33,586 nt of DNA from Streptococcus parasanguinis (GCA_018377375.1 JAGZZN010000015.1:1-33586), one strand, 5' to 3'. Counted from the stretch's first letter, positions 8,058-15,934 are shown. Translations and numbers: made by a program. The notes: generated by a model not told the origin, from the letters alone.

Positions 8058-8093
8058 AAAAAGCCCTTCCGTTACTAAAAGTAAGGGAGGGCT
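8058..8093 (-). terminator. Terminator of the nadR-pnuC-nudix operon
   Basis: On the minus strand, stem AGCCCT/AGGGCT extended by CC/GG and TTAC/GTAA around loop TTTTA, followed by TTTTT. It begins about 20 nt past the nudix stop codon. Confidence 0.85.
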
Positions 8094-8115
8094 GATAGAA
8101 TGAACTCCGCTCGAT

Positions 8116-8892
8116 CTACTGTTTTAGGCGATAGGTCTTACGTGGTTTTTTCTTAGGTACTCGCTTGACCCCCACTTCTTCCACGAATTCTCCGAATTTT
8201 ACGAGGAAGTTATTGCTAACGATGGGACGTCCTGGATTGATCAAATTGACCAATTCGGTTGCTTCATAAACGGTGAAATGCTCCTCTAACAGATAGAGGA
8301 AGGTTGGATTCCAGTCGAGACGTCCCTGAATCCGCTTGATCGATTCTTGAATGATTTGATAGTGGTCAAAAGCAAAATCAGAAGCAGTTAAAACCTTTCC
8401 CTCTAGCAAGCACTGGGACTTTTTGAAGTCGACATCGAGAAAAACGACTTCCTTGGCATCGTCACCTGCATGAGCTAAGTCTACTGCTTCTGCTGGCAGA
8501 TAGACCAGATGGGCAATGGTAATGACCCAGCCTCTGGGGTCCCGCCCAGGGGTGGAAACTGTCATGAGTTGTTCCACCTTATTCACTGGAAGATCGAGCC
8601 CGACTTCTTCTTTGACTTCTCGGATGCAGGCATGAGTCGCATCTTCATCCTTGTTCACAAAGCCCCCCACCAAGGCGAGGCGGTGTTGATAAGGGTGGGC
8701 CTTGCGGCGAATGGCTAAGAGCTTGAGCTGACCTTCAACAAAACAGTAAGCCACCATGTCCGCTGTAACACTTGGAGTTTCATAAGTTGGCAGATCTTGC
8801 TCCTTGTACCACTTGAGAAAGTCTGCTTCACTAGCGACCGTCTCAAAATACTCTTTCTCCGTCATTCCTGCTGGAATCGAGAGACTTGCCAT
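8116..8892 (-). CDS. nrtR: Nudix protein with C-terminal DNA-binding-like domain (NrtR-like regulator)
   Basis: 258 aa. An N-terminal extension leads into a Nudix hydrolase domain (about 40-170). The Nudix box is complete: Gly77, Glu83 and REVKEEVGL from residue 91 fit Gx5Ex7REUxEExGU. The C-terminal about 85 residues (TFLYLLEEHFTVYEATELVNL, split here as TFLYLLEEHF then TVYEATELVN, and a basic tail KKKPRKTYR) fit the winged helix of NrtR, the Nudix-related repressor of NAD genes that senses ADP-ribose or NAD. Its position as third gene after nadR and pnuC supports this role. Because the catalytic box is intact it could instead or also be an ADP-ribose pyrophosphatase. The ATG directly abuts the pnuC stop (TAGATG). 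Confidence 0.75.
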   Translation of the reverse strand: MASLSIPAGMTEKEYFETVASEADFLKWYKEQDLPTYETPSVTADMVAYCFVEGQLKLLAIRRKAHPYQHRLALVGGFVNKDEDATHACIREVKEEVGLDLPVNKVEQLMTVSTPGRDPRGWVITIAHLVYLPAEAVDLAHAGDDAKEVVFLDVDFKKSQCLLEGKVLTASDFAFDHYQIIQESIKRIQGRLDWNPTFLYLLEEHFTVYEATELVNLINPGRPIVSNNFLVKFGEFVEEVGVKRVPKKKPRKTYRLKQ

Positions 8893-9675
8893 CTAAGCCA
8901 CCTCCTTCTTGAGGGCTTTGGTCCATTGGTACCAGCCCACTAAACTATTGAGGGTGTAAACCCAGTACATCCCTTGAATGTGAAGACTCTGATCCCACCA
9001 GAGATAGATACTAAAGACGTTGGTCGCAATCCAGAAGATCCATTGCTCCCGGTAAAGGCGGGTCATTAGGAGCTGGCCGACCCCATTGGTTGCATCGGTG
9101 ATACTATCGCGGAAAGGGCGAGCGCTATGGATGCTCTGATAAGCAAAGCCCATACCGATCCAAATCACAGCACACAAGGCCAAGTAGCGCATCCACTCAA
9201 TCAAGTTTAATTTCTTGGCTTCAAAGTGAGATTCTTCGACCTTACCTTGATCATTGATCCGATTAGAGAGCCAAACATAAAGGCCGATTGGTTGCATGAT
9301 GAAGAAATAAAGTGTTGTCAGAACTTCCCCGTAGAAGTTCTTATTGAGGGCTAAAACAAGGTAGATCGCTGAATTCACTGCTCCAAATAGGTAGTTACTC
9401 GCACGTCCTTCGGCAACCAGGATGACGCAGACAATGCCTGTCCAAGAGGCAAACAGTCCCAGCCAATCATGCTGTCCTGTCCGATTGGTCCATTCTAAGA
9501 AGAAGGGAACGCTGGAAAGAAGAAGGAGATAGATCCATTGAAAGGCTGTGCGTCCTACAAAAAGGTCCTTCCAAAGAAGTTTCATAATATTGACAAAGCC
9601 TTGTTTTTTCGCTTCTTGGTGAACATTTTTAAAGTCTTGGCTAAAAGTTGCGAATTTTTCAGATAGGTTTTTCAT
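8893..9675 (-). CDS. pnuC: Nicotinamide riboside transporter PnuC
   Basis: 260-aa inner-membrane facilitator that brings in nicotinamide riboside, which the kinase domain of NadR then traps. About seven hydrophobic segments; the family core shows NYLFGAVNSAIYLVLALNKN (residues about 93-112) and, near the end, WWDQSLHIQGMYWVYTLNSL. I take the ATG at 9675 (MKNLSEKF) because AAGGAG lies 6 nt upstream and 10 nt after the nadR stop; an earlier in-frame ATG at 9708 would overlap nadR. The C-terminus overlaps the ribosome site of the nudix gene, indicating coupling. Confidence 0.92.
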   Translation of the reverse strand: MKNLSEKFATFSQDFKNVHQEAKKQGFVNIMKLLWKDLFVGRTAFQWIYLLLLSSVPFFLEWTNRTGQHDWLGLFASWTGIVCVILVAEGRASNYLFGAVNSAIYLVLALNKNFYGEVLTTLYFFIMQPIGLYVWLSNRINDQGKVEESHFEAKKLNLIEWMRYLALCAVIWIGMGFAYQSIHSARPFRDSITDATNGVGQLLMTRLYREQWIFWIATNVFSIYLWWDQSLHIQGMYWVYTLNSLVGWYQWTKALKKEVA

Positions 9676-9685
9676 AAGCTGCTCC

Positions 9686-10747
9686 TTAGTCGGCTTGGTA
9701 GATGGCATCGATCACCTTCTTGGCTTCTTCGTAGTTGCCGAGGTAGTCTGATGCGAGGAAAGTGGTCGGAATGTTTCCTAGGTATTGCTGGCGCAATTGG
9801 TCCAGGTAATTTGAAAAGCTGGTGCGGATCTCTTCGTCAGCCATGGTCATGTCTCGGAAACCATCATTGACATAAGAGCCGATTGGCTGGACAAAGAGGA
9901 TCAAATCCCATTTTTCTTTGGAGAGAATACTGACAAAGAGGTTGTCGAAGGTATCGGTCATGCTGGCATCCTGGCCTTCGACTTCCATATAGTAGTCGTA
10001 ATAACCCTTGGTCACCAGGGAATTGGTATCTGCGATGACAAGGCCTCGATTGGCACTACTATCGATGAGCTTAGAGGTTTGATCATACTGTCCTAAGAGT
10101 AGGTAATAGTAATCTTTTGGCGTGAGCTCATCATCTCGAACATTGTTCTTGATCTGGTATTCACGGGCATACTCAAGACTAACAGGTGCATCGTAAAAGC
10201 GGGCTAAGTCCTTTGCAAGGGTCGTTTTCCCGTTGCTGGCGCTCCCCATGATCAAGACTTTTTTCGTGAACTGGCGACGGAAGGGCTGGGCGATGTATTT
10301 CCAATATTTGCTTGGATTTTCCCGGATCATGGTAGCAGAGATCCCGAAGCGACGCTCTTCTAAATGAACTTCAAACCCTCTAGCTTCCAACTCTTCCTTA
10401 TAGGCTTTCTCCCCTACATAAAAGATCAACTCTTCTGTCTCTGTTTGATACTGGATGGTGTCTAGGGCTGTCTGTAACCAAGGCTCCCAGCCCAAGGGAT
10501 AACGAGGAAGTTCTGTCTCATCTAACTTATAGACTTGGGTCAACTCATCATTAGAGAAGGCTTCGCGGATATAACGGAAGCGTTTTTGTAAGGTCAATCC
10601 CACTTCTTCACCACGGTCCCCTTCATAACCAGATACAATGACACGAACGCGATCACACTGACGCTTGGCCCGTTGGATCAGGTCAATATGTCCTTGATGA
10701 AGAGGCGCAAAGGTTCCAAAAACCAGGGCAATTCTTTCTTTTTTCAT
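9686..10747 (-). CDS. nadR: Bifunctional NMN adenylyltransferase / ribosylnicotinamide kinase
   Basis: 353 aa, cytoplasmic. Phosphorylates nicotinamide riboside to NMN and adenylylates NMN to NAD. The N-terminal nucleotidyltransferase domain has GTFAPLHQGH (HxGH at 17-20) and GISATMIRENP. The C-terminal kinase domain starts near 162 with P-loop GSASNGKT (168-175), then EYAREY and IADTNSLVTKGY. It lacks the N-terminal helix-turn-helix of the enterobacterial NadR, so regulation must come from elsewhere, plausibly the third gene. It starts the operon behind a near-consensus promoter with repeated TTATAA motifs. Confidence 0.95.
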   Translation of the reverse strand: MKKERIALVFGTFAPLHQGHIDLIQRAKRQCDRVRVIVSGYEGDRGEEVGLTLQKRFRYIREAFSNDELTQVYKLDETELPRYPLGWEPWLQTALDTIQYQTETEELIFYVGEKAYKEELEARGFEVHLEERRFGISATMIRENPSKYWKYIAQPFRRQFTKKVLIMGSASNGKTTLAKDLARFYDAPVSLEYAREYQIKNNVRDDELTPKDYYYLLLGQYDQTSKLIDSSANRGLVIADTNSLVTKGYYDYYMEVEGQDASMTDTFDNLFVSILSKEKWDLILFVQPIGSYVNDGFRDMTMADEEIRTSFSNYLDQLRQQYLGNIPTTFLASDYLGNYEEAKKVIDAIYQAD

Positions 10748-10759
10748 ATGAACTCCTTT

Positions 10760-10837
10760 TTATAATTTTTTATAAATAGATTTTCTTTATGTTTTTATTA
10801 TAAACTATATTTTCCATCTGTCAATAGTTTTTTATAA
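10760..10837 (-). promoter_or_regulatory. nadR operon promoter with four TTATAA motifs
   Basis: Minus strand -35 TTGACA (10819-10824), 16-bp spacer, -10 TATAAT (10797-10802). TTATAA occurs at 10760, 10770, 10798 (overlapping the -10) and 10832. The first two form a 16-bp symmetric pair in the leader. These are candidate operator half-sites for the NrtR-like protein; the region is very AT-rich, so chance repeats are possible. Confidence 0.65.
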
Positions 10838-10863
10838 AAAAATATATTTTTCTTCAAACCAAC

Positions 10864-10905
10864 AAAAAAAGATCTGAAAAGAGAAGCTTCTCCTTTCAGA
10901 TCTTT
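10864..10905 (-). terminator. Terminator after the lipoprotein gene
   Basis: Long stem AAAGATCTGAAA.../...TTTCAGATCTTT with GAGAAG/CTTCTC inside, followed by a T run on the minus strand. Confidence 0.85.
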
Positions 10906-10911
10906 CGAATT

Positions 10912-11628
10912 TTATTCACGAGTGAGGGAGTGGCTGACACCGTCTTTCAGAACCGTCACACTAGATACAGAGCCATCTTTTCCAACTACGATATCTAGAG
11001 TCGCCGCAGACCCATCGCCTGCTGAGAGATTAGCATGGTAATGACCATCATCCAAGGTATAGTTATAAGCACTGATACCATAGGCTACGGGTTGGCCCCC
11101 AGGAAGTTGGATGGTCACTTGACCACCTTGGCCAATAGTGACTCCAGTGTCGCGTTTGTCAGACCAATTCCCAGCTGCTGCAGAGAAATCCCCTGCTGCT
11201 ACAGAATAGACTCCCTTGTATTGGGCATTCTCCGTAGCAGAAGCTTGCTTCTTAGCATGGGCATGACCGTCTTCTAGACTTGGCAATTTTGCTTTCGCTG
11301 GTGTTGCTGGAGTAGCTGCTTCTTTTGTTACGGGTGCTGCTGGTGTCGCTTCTTTAACTGGAGCAGGTGTTTGACTAGCTGCTGCTTGGTTATTTTTGCT
11401 ACCAACAGTATGACTTTCTTCTGATTTGCTATCAGAGGATGAAGAGGCAATTGGATCTTTACTAGTGATCACTTTTTTCTTAGAAGAAGAACTTGTTTGT
11501 TTAACCTGACTGGTCTTTGAACTGCTTGCTTCTGAAGTTTTTTCTTCTTTATTCCCTCCACAAGCTCCTAGGAAAAGACTAGCTGTAAGAGCTAGCGCTG
11601 CTAGGGAAATGATTTTTTTGTTTTTCAT
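10912..11628 (-). CDS. Ser/Ala/Pro-rich surface lipoprotein, function unknown
   Basis: 238 aa from the ATG at 11628, which has GAGGTTCTG upstream; an upstream ATG in frame (11700) lies in the -35 box and is rejected. Signal peptide with lipobox LGAC, then a spacer of about 90 residues rich in Ser, Lys, Pro and Ala that should span the wall. A globular C-terminal domain of about 110 residues starts near LPSLEDGHAHAKK and contains GVYSVAAGDFSAAAGNW and LDDGHYHANL. The HAHA and HYH clusters could bind metal, but this is speculation. I do not recognise the C-terminal family beyond small extracellular lipoproteins common in streptococci. Confidence 0.85.
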   Translation of the reverse strand: MKNKKIISLAALALTASLFLGACGGNKEEKTSEASSSKTSQVKQTSSSSKKKVITSKDPIASSSSDSKSEESHTVGSKNNQAAASQTPAPVKEATPAAPVTKEAATPATPAKAKLPSLEDGHAHAKKQASATENAQYKGVYSVAAGDFSAAAGNWSDKRDTGVTIGQGGQVTIQLPGGQPVAYGISAYNYTLDDGHYHANLSAGDGSAATLDIVVGKDGSVSSVTVLKDGVSHSLTRE

Positions 11629-11652
11629 AACAGAACCTCTTTTTGTAACATT

Positions 11653-11700
11653 TGTAATATTTTGTAACATTATTGTAACACTGTTATATGAGGCTGTCAA
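11653..11700 (-). promoter_or_regulatory. Strong promoter with phased TGTTACAA repeats
   Basis: -35 TTGACA (11695-11700), 17-bp spacer, -10 TACAAT (11672-11677) on the minus strand. From the -10 into the leader, TGTTACAA-like units recur four times at 11, 10 and 9 nt. One pair (11653-11669) exactly fits TGTNA-N7-TNACA, the GlnR/TnrA box pattern. Confidence 0.7.
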
Positions 11701-11881
11701 TAGTTTCTCAAATATTTTTCTAATTTGAAAGAAGTTTTAGGTAAATCCCTAAGCCATAGTAGAAAAAAGCCGGACAAACTAGCCGACTAGAGCACGTGTA
11801 CAAACTGTTCTTTTATACAAATATAATACCTCCTATAAAGATAAAATAATTTTATTCGTTAGGGGTACTCAATGATCTACT
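11701..11881. other. Intergenic region left of repeat A copy 2
   Basis: No convincing gene. On the minus strand a strong ribosome site AGGAGGT (about 11829-11835) is followed by TTG and a 13-codon frame (11779-11820) that runs into a hairpin with a T tract at 11763-11788 (stem AGTCGG/CCGGCT). This may be the 5' relic of a lost gene, or a tiny transcribed unit. Confidence 0.4.
11763..11788 (-). terminator. Terminator-like hairpin
   Basis: 6-bp stem AGTCGG/CCGGCT (one G-U) with a 9-nt loop followed by TTTTTT on the minus strand. It shares AGCCGGACA with the hairpin at 12043-12067 on the other side of repeat A copy 2. Confidence 0.55.
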
Positions 11882-12019
11882 GAAACTTTCCGCTGTGAGA
11901 AAAGTGCTAGAAACACTATTGTTTCTAGCACTCGGGAGTTTTGGAACCTTGGATCCAAAACTAAGTCATGGAACTTCTTCGAAGTTCGCTGACGTCCGTA
12001 CTCACCTAAGGAAAGTTTC
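11882..12019. repeat. 138-bp structured repeat, family A, copy 2
   Basis: Same ends (GAAACTTTCC at 11882-11891, GGAAAGTTTC at 12010-12019), length and three internal hairpins as copy 1 at 7110-7247. Stem 1 is 11903-11932 with loop CTAT; stem 2 is 11937-11962; stem 3 (11971-11987) is identical to copy 1. Base changes in stems 1 and 2 are paired on both arms. Confidence 0.88.
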
Positions 12020-12042
12020 TAAGATAACTTTATCTTTAATCT

Positions 12043-12067
12043 GAAGCCGGACACACTGTCCAGCTTC
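12043..12067 (-). terminator. Terminator-like hairpin after the DUF4430 gene
   Basis: 11-bp stem on the minus strand (GAAGCTGGACA with TGTCCGGCTTC, one G-U pair), loop GTG, 4 nt past the stop codon. It lacks a strong T tract. It probably ends the ctsR operon. Confidence 0.6.
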
Positions 12068-12070
12068 TCA

Positions 12071-12478
12071 TTATTGATACACTTCTTGATAGAATTCGAT
12101 CTTATCCCCTTTTTTAACGGTGGTTTCAGCAGCACCTTTTGGAGCCATTTCGCCATTGATCTTGTACATCCAGTAAAGCCCTTTGGCTTCGTCTTGGCTG
12201 TGACCGTCAATTGAGGTGATCATGCCATTTTTTTCTTCAATATTGTAGTTGGCTTTGAGCACTTTCATGAGGTTGCTCTCTTCTGCTACTTTCAAGGTTT
12301 TCGATTGCGCTTTTTGACCTTCTGGCGTCACGCTAATCGTAATCGAAATTTCGTTTTTCTTGGCAACTTCTGTGCTAGAAGCTGTTGTTTGATGGTTTGT
12401 GCTATGAGACGAAGCGCAACTCGCTAAAAGAAGAGCTGCAAGTAAGGTCATCAAGCTAGAAATGGTTTTTTTCAACAT
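12071..12478 (-). CDS. DUF4430 lipoprotein, likely vitamin-binding partner of the ECF S component
   Basis: 135 aa from the ATG at 12478 with AGGAG upstream; the frame is open further upstream only because it overlaps the S-component gene. Signal peptide with lipobox LASC, a short Ser/Thr linker, then a DUF4430 fold (about 45-135) with the hallmark LYWMYKINGEMAPKGA. DUF4430 is related to the C-terminal domain of transcobalamin and intrinsic factor, and in Firmicutes it often accompanies ECF transporters predicted to carry cobalamin. It overlaps the S-component gene by 23 nt. Substrate is an inference. Confidence 0.82.
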   Translation of the reverse strand: MLKKTISSLMTLLAALLLASCASSHSTNHQTTASSTEVAKKNEISITISVTPEGQKAQSKTLKVAEESNLMKVLKANYNIEEKNGMITSIDGHSQDEAKGLYWMYKINGEMAPKGAAETTVKKGDKIEFYQEVYQ

Positions 12479-12944
12479 AAAATCTCCTAAAGATTTGATA
12501 GATAATGGGATAGAAAATGATCGTCGACAGAGCATGGGCAAGGTTAAAACTAAAACCATTGACCAAAGCATAGGTCCACCAAGGAATATGGTATATCAAG
12601 GCATAAACACTATCGATCAAGACCCCATAAGCAAAGGACAGTAGGCCCACAAAAAGGATCTGAAGGACAAAGGGCAACCACTTGTAACTGATGCGCCAAA
12701 TGAGCATCAAACAGCCAAAGGCGACAATCTGAAAGAACACAATCAGGCTCATCCCCAGGAAAAAGGCGGAGACAAACATGGTGATCATCATCACAAGAAA
12801 AGCAAAGCTATACCCTTCAAATATCACCAAGAGAAAAAAGATGGCAGAAATAGGTTGGACATTTGGGAAAGGGGCAAAAGCCTGACGTAGAGCGACACAA
12901 AGGGCCGCCAAAAGCGAAATACGGGTTAATCGCTGAAGCGTCAT
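12456..12944 (-). CDS. ECF transporter S component (cobalamin-like vitamin uptake predicted)
   Basis: 162 aa, about five to six membrane segments. The N-terminus RLTRISLLAALCVALRQAF with PNVQPI shortly after is typical of ECF substrate-binding subunits: the AxxxA helix that docks onto the T subunit, then the PNVQP loop. It would recruit a shared EcfA-A'-T module encoded elsewhere. The ATG at 12944 follows the clpC stop by 9 nt, and the clpC stop lies inside its ribosome site (TAGGAGG), so the gene is translationally coupled to clpC. The adjacent DUF4430 lipoprotein suggests cobalamin or a related corrinoid as the substrate. Confidence 0.8.
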   Translation of the reverse strand: MTLQRLTRISLLAALCVALRQAFAPFPNVQPISAIFFLLVIFEGYSFAFLVMMITMFVSAFFLGMSLIVFFQIVAFGCLMLIWRISYKWLPFVLQILFVGLLSFAYGVLIDSVYALIYHIPWWTYALVNGFSFNLAHALSTIIFYPIIYQIFRRFYVEKNHF

Positions 12945-12953
12945 GACATCCTC

Positions 12954-15383
12954 CTAGACAATCTCAAACTTGATCGTTCCGGCTGTCGTTCCAACCTTGA
13001 TCGTTTGTCCTTCTTGGGCTTGGCCTTTCAGCAATAGCTCTGCTAGTTGATCTTCCACTTCGGTCTGCAAGACACGACGCAGTGGGCGAGCTCCCATTTC
13101 TGGATCGTAGCCTTTGGTTGCTAGCAACTTGAGCGCTGAAGGCTGGAATTTGAGGGTCATGCCTTGTTCTGCCAAGGTCGCGATGAGCGGTTTGACCATG
13201 ACTTTCACTACCTGCTGCATGTCCTCGCTTGAGAGACTATGGAAGACCACCTTTTCATCAATCCGGTTGATAAACTCTGGACGATAGGTCTTCTTCAACT
13301 CTTCAAACATGCGTTTTTCCATATTGGCTTGGTCAAAGCGGATATCTTTGGCCCCAAAGCCAACTGTCTTATCATCCCGAAGGGCTGTTGCTCCCAGGTT
13401 TGAGGTCATGATGATAATGGTATTGGAGAAGTCGATCTTCCGGCCTTTGCTATCGGTTAAGACTCCGTCATCCAAGACTTGCAAAAGGACATTGAAAATA
13501 TCTGGATGGGCTTTTTCCACCTCATCAAATAAGAGAACTGAATATGGTTTGTTGCGGACTTTCTCGGTCAACTCGCCTCCTTCTTCGTAGCCCACATAGC
13601 CTGGAGGGGCACCGTTGAGGCGGCTGGCCGCGAATTTTTCCATGTACTCACTCATATCAAAACGGATGAGGGCCGATTCATCATCAAACAGAACCTCCGC
13701 CAAAGCTTTGGCCAGCTCTGTTTTTCCGACACCGGTAGGTCCTAGGAACATGAAAGAACCGATCGGACGTTTATTGCTGCGGATACCTGATTGATTTCGT
13801 CGAATAGCCCGACTGATACTCGAAACGGCTTGGTCTTGACCAATCACGCGCTTGTGCAATTCTGCTTCTAAGTTTAGGTACTTCTTGGCATCGGTTTGGG
13901 TCAGTTTTTGAGTTGGAATACCCGATAATTGGCTCAAGGTCACCAAGACATCTTGGTCAGTGACTTCTTTTTTGTAGACAATGGGAGCGGTCTCTACTTC
14001 TAAGAGCTGGGCTGCTTTCTTCCACTTGCCGTCCATCAAGGCCCGGTCTAAGGCGGTCAACTCTTCTTTTACGTGACCGTTGGAATCGCGGTTTTGTACG
14101 GTAGCTGCCGCTTCATCCAAGAGATCAATGGCTGAATCTGGCAATTGACGGCTGGTCAAATAGCGGTGGGCATATTTGACAGCTGTTTCGATCGCTTCAT
14201 CAGTAATGGTCACATGATGGTGGTCCTGGTAGGTCTCTTTCAAGCCTTGGAGAATTTGGATGCTATCTGCAACACTTGGCTCTTCAATGGTGACTTTCGC
14301 AAAACGCCGAGAGAGGGCTGCATCTTTTTCGATATGCTTTTGGTACTCATCTTGGGTCGTTGCTCCGACTGTACGCAAGGTTCCTCGCGCCAAGGCTGGT
14401 TTTAAAATATTGGCTGCGTCTAAGGTCGAATCAATACCGGATCCTGACCCCATAATGGTATGCAGTTCATCGATAAAGAGAATCACGTGGCCGTCTTCTT
14501 CGATGTCCTGGATAATATTGTTCATCCGTTCTTCGAAGTCCCCACGGAAGCGCGTCCCTGCAACGACATTCATGAGATCCAATTCAAGAACACGCATTTG
14601 CGCGATTTCAGCTGGAACATTGCCACTAGCGACCCGCTGAGCCAGACCTAATGCAAGAGCGGTTTTTCCGACCCCTGCTTCTCCCACCAATACAGGATTG
14701 TTCTTGGTCTTGCGGCTGAGGATTTGGATCATGCGTGAAATCTCTGCATCCCGGCCGATCACAGGCTCAAGCTGGCCTGCACGCGCCATTTCTGTCAAAT
14801 CACGGGTATAATCTTCAAGACCTCCACTGGTGCTTGGGGGCATGCCCATCATATTTCCCATGGTTTGGCGGTTAGGGTTTTGGGCCCGGTAGAGGCTCCG
14901 GATGGCTTTGATATCATTCTTGTCCCAGCCTGCCTTGTCTTCTAAATTCTTGCGAAGGGAGGCAATAGGAACTCCCTTGTCTTGCTCTGTAAAGGCAAAG
15001 CCGGCAAACTCCATGACTTGGCTCGCCAAGGTCCCACGGTCTGCTAGAAGAGAGAGGAGCACATGCTCTGTTCCCAAGGTCTTGGCATGAAGGACCTGGG
15101 CAATCTCTCTTGCGTGCTTCATAATGGCTTCCATCCGATAAGAAAATGGGAAGATTTCATACCGATTGTCGCTTTGAAAAGCTTGGCCTGTAATATGCTC
15201 CGCCGCATCCTGAAACTCATCGATCTGCATAGGATAATCGTTAAGTACAGAACCTGCCACGCTATAGGGATTATTGGCCATAGCCGTCAGGAGATGCCAA
15301 GTATCTAAGGTATGTCCCTGATAGTGGCCTGCTAGTATTTGGGCCGCTTCTATACTTTCTAACAGTGCTGTTGAATAGTTCAT
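12954..15383 (-). CDS. clpC: Clp protease ATPase subunit ClpC
   Basis: 809-aa AAA+ unfoldase that feeds substrates into ClpP. N-domain repeats (1-145), linker with NMMGMPPS, first AAA+ domain with Walker A GEAGVGKT (234-241) and FIDELHTIMGSG, a short middle domain (about 430-475), and a second AAA+ domain with GPTGVGKTE and LLFDEVEKAHPD. The ClpP-docking tripeptide VGF is present in KTVGFGAKD. The C-terminal D2 small domain has GARPLRRVLQ. The ATG touches the ctsR stop (TAGATG). Full length, no odd features. Confidence 0.97.
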   Translation of the reverse strand: MNYSTALLESIEAAQILAGHYQGHTLDTWHLLTAMANNPYSVAGSVLNDYPMQIDEFQDAAEHITGQAFQSDNRYEIFPFSYRMEAIMKHAREIAQVLHAKTLGTEHVLLSLLADRGTLASQVMEFAGFAFTEQDKGVPIASLRKNLEDKAGWDKNDIKAIRSLYRAQNPNRQTMGNMMGMPPSTSGGLEDYTRDLTEMARAGQLEPVIGRDAEISRMIQILSRKTKNNPVLVGEAGVGKTALALGLAQRVASGNVPAEIAQMRVLELDLMNVVAGTRFRGDFEERMNNIIQDIEEDGHVILFIDELHTIMGSGSGIDSTLDAANILKPALARGTLRTVGATTQDEYQKHIEKDAALSRRFAKVTIEEPSVADSIQILQGLKETYQDHHHVTITDEAIETAVKYAHRYLTSRQLPDSAIDLLDEAAATVQNRDSNGHVKEELTALDRALMDGKWKKAAQLLEVETAPIVYKKEVTDQDVLVTLSQLSGIPTQKLTQTDAKKYLNLEAELHKRVIGQDQAVSSISRAIRRNQSGIRSNKRPIGSFMFLGPTGVGKTELAKALAEVLFDDESALIRFDMSEYMEKFAASRLNGAPPGYVGYEEGGELTEKVRNKPYSVLLFDEVEKAHPDIFNVLLQVLDDGVLTDSKGRKIDFSNTIIIMTSNLGATALRDDKTVGFGAKDIRFDQANMEKRMFEELKKTYRPEFINRIDEKVVFHSLSSEDMQQVVKVMVKPLIATLAEQGMTLKFQPSALKLLATKGYDPEMGARPLRRVLQTEVEDQLAELLLKGQAQEGQTIKVGTTAGTIKFEIV

Positions 15384-15848
15384 CTAGTCGGTATTTCCTT
15401 TTCTATCTACTTGTTGAATGATTTTTTTCAGCATACTTGCTCGTAGGATGAGAGCATCTCGACCTAGGACCTCATCGGAGGTCGTCGCAAGCAAGAGCTG
15501 AGTCTCACGTTGTGTCAATAATTTTTCTTCATAGAGCATCTGGAGGATATCATTGAAGACCTGCTGGCTGATGGTCTCTCCAATATTGGCTGCCAAGTCT
15601 TGGAGCATCTGATGGTGATCTGAAAACTGGACCTTGCCAATACGGATATAGCCCCCACCACCGCGCTTGCTCTCTACAATATAGCCTCGGCTCTCGGTAA
15701 AGCGAGTCTTGATAACATAGTTAATCTGACTGGGTACGACCTGAAAGACATCGGCTAACTCACTTCTTTTGAGCTCTGCCATGCCAGCTTGAGCCAGCAA
15801 GGCCTTGATATAAGCTTCAATGCTATCAGATGTGTTCTTATTTGCCAT
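15384..15848 (-). CDS. ctsR: Heat-shock repressor CtsR
   Basis: 154-aa winged-helix repressor of clp and other stress genes; inactivated by heat. Visible features: the N-terminal helix-turn-helix with FQVVPSQINYVIKTRF, the wing VESKRGGGGYIRI with its glycine-rich tip that senses heat, and a helical C-terminal dimer domain. Ribosome site AAAGGAG upstream of the ATG at 15848. It heads ctsR-clpC-S component-lipoprotein, with its own operator just downstream of the -10. Confidence 0.97.
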   Translation of the reverse strand: MANKNTSDSIEAYIKALLAQAGMAELKRSELADVFQVVPSQINYVIKTRFTESRGYIVESKRGGGGYIRIGKVQFSDHHQMLQDLAANIGETISQQVFNDILQMLYEEKLLTQRETQLLLATTSDEVLGRDALILRASMLKKIIQQVDRKGNTD

Positions 15849-15934
15849 GATGCTCCTTTCTGACTTGTTTTTTTCTAGATGGATGCTCTGCTCTTTGGCC
15901 CATAAAAAATGGCCTTGGAGTGTTCCTTCTCATC

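Noticed and set aside
12041..12068. Possible cobalamin riboswitch near the predicted vitamin-uptake genes
   Set aside because: Only a simple hairpin is present after the genes, and there is no leader upstream of them because they abut clpC.
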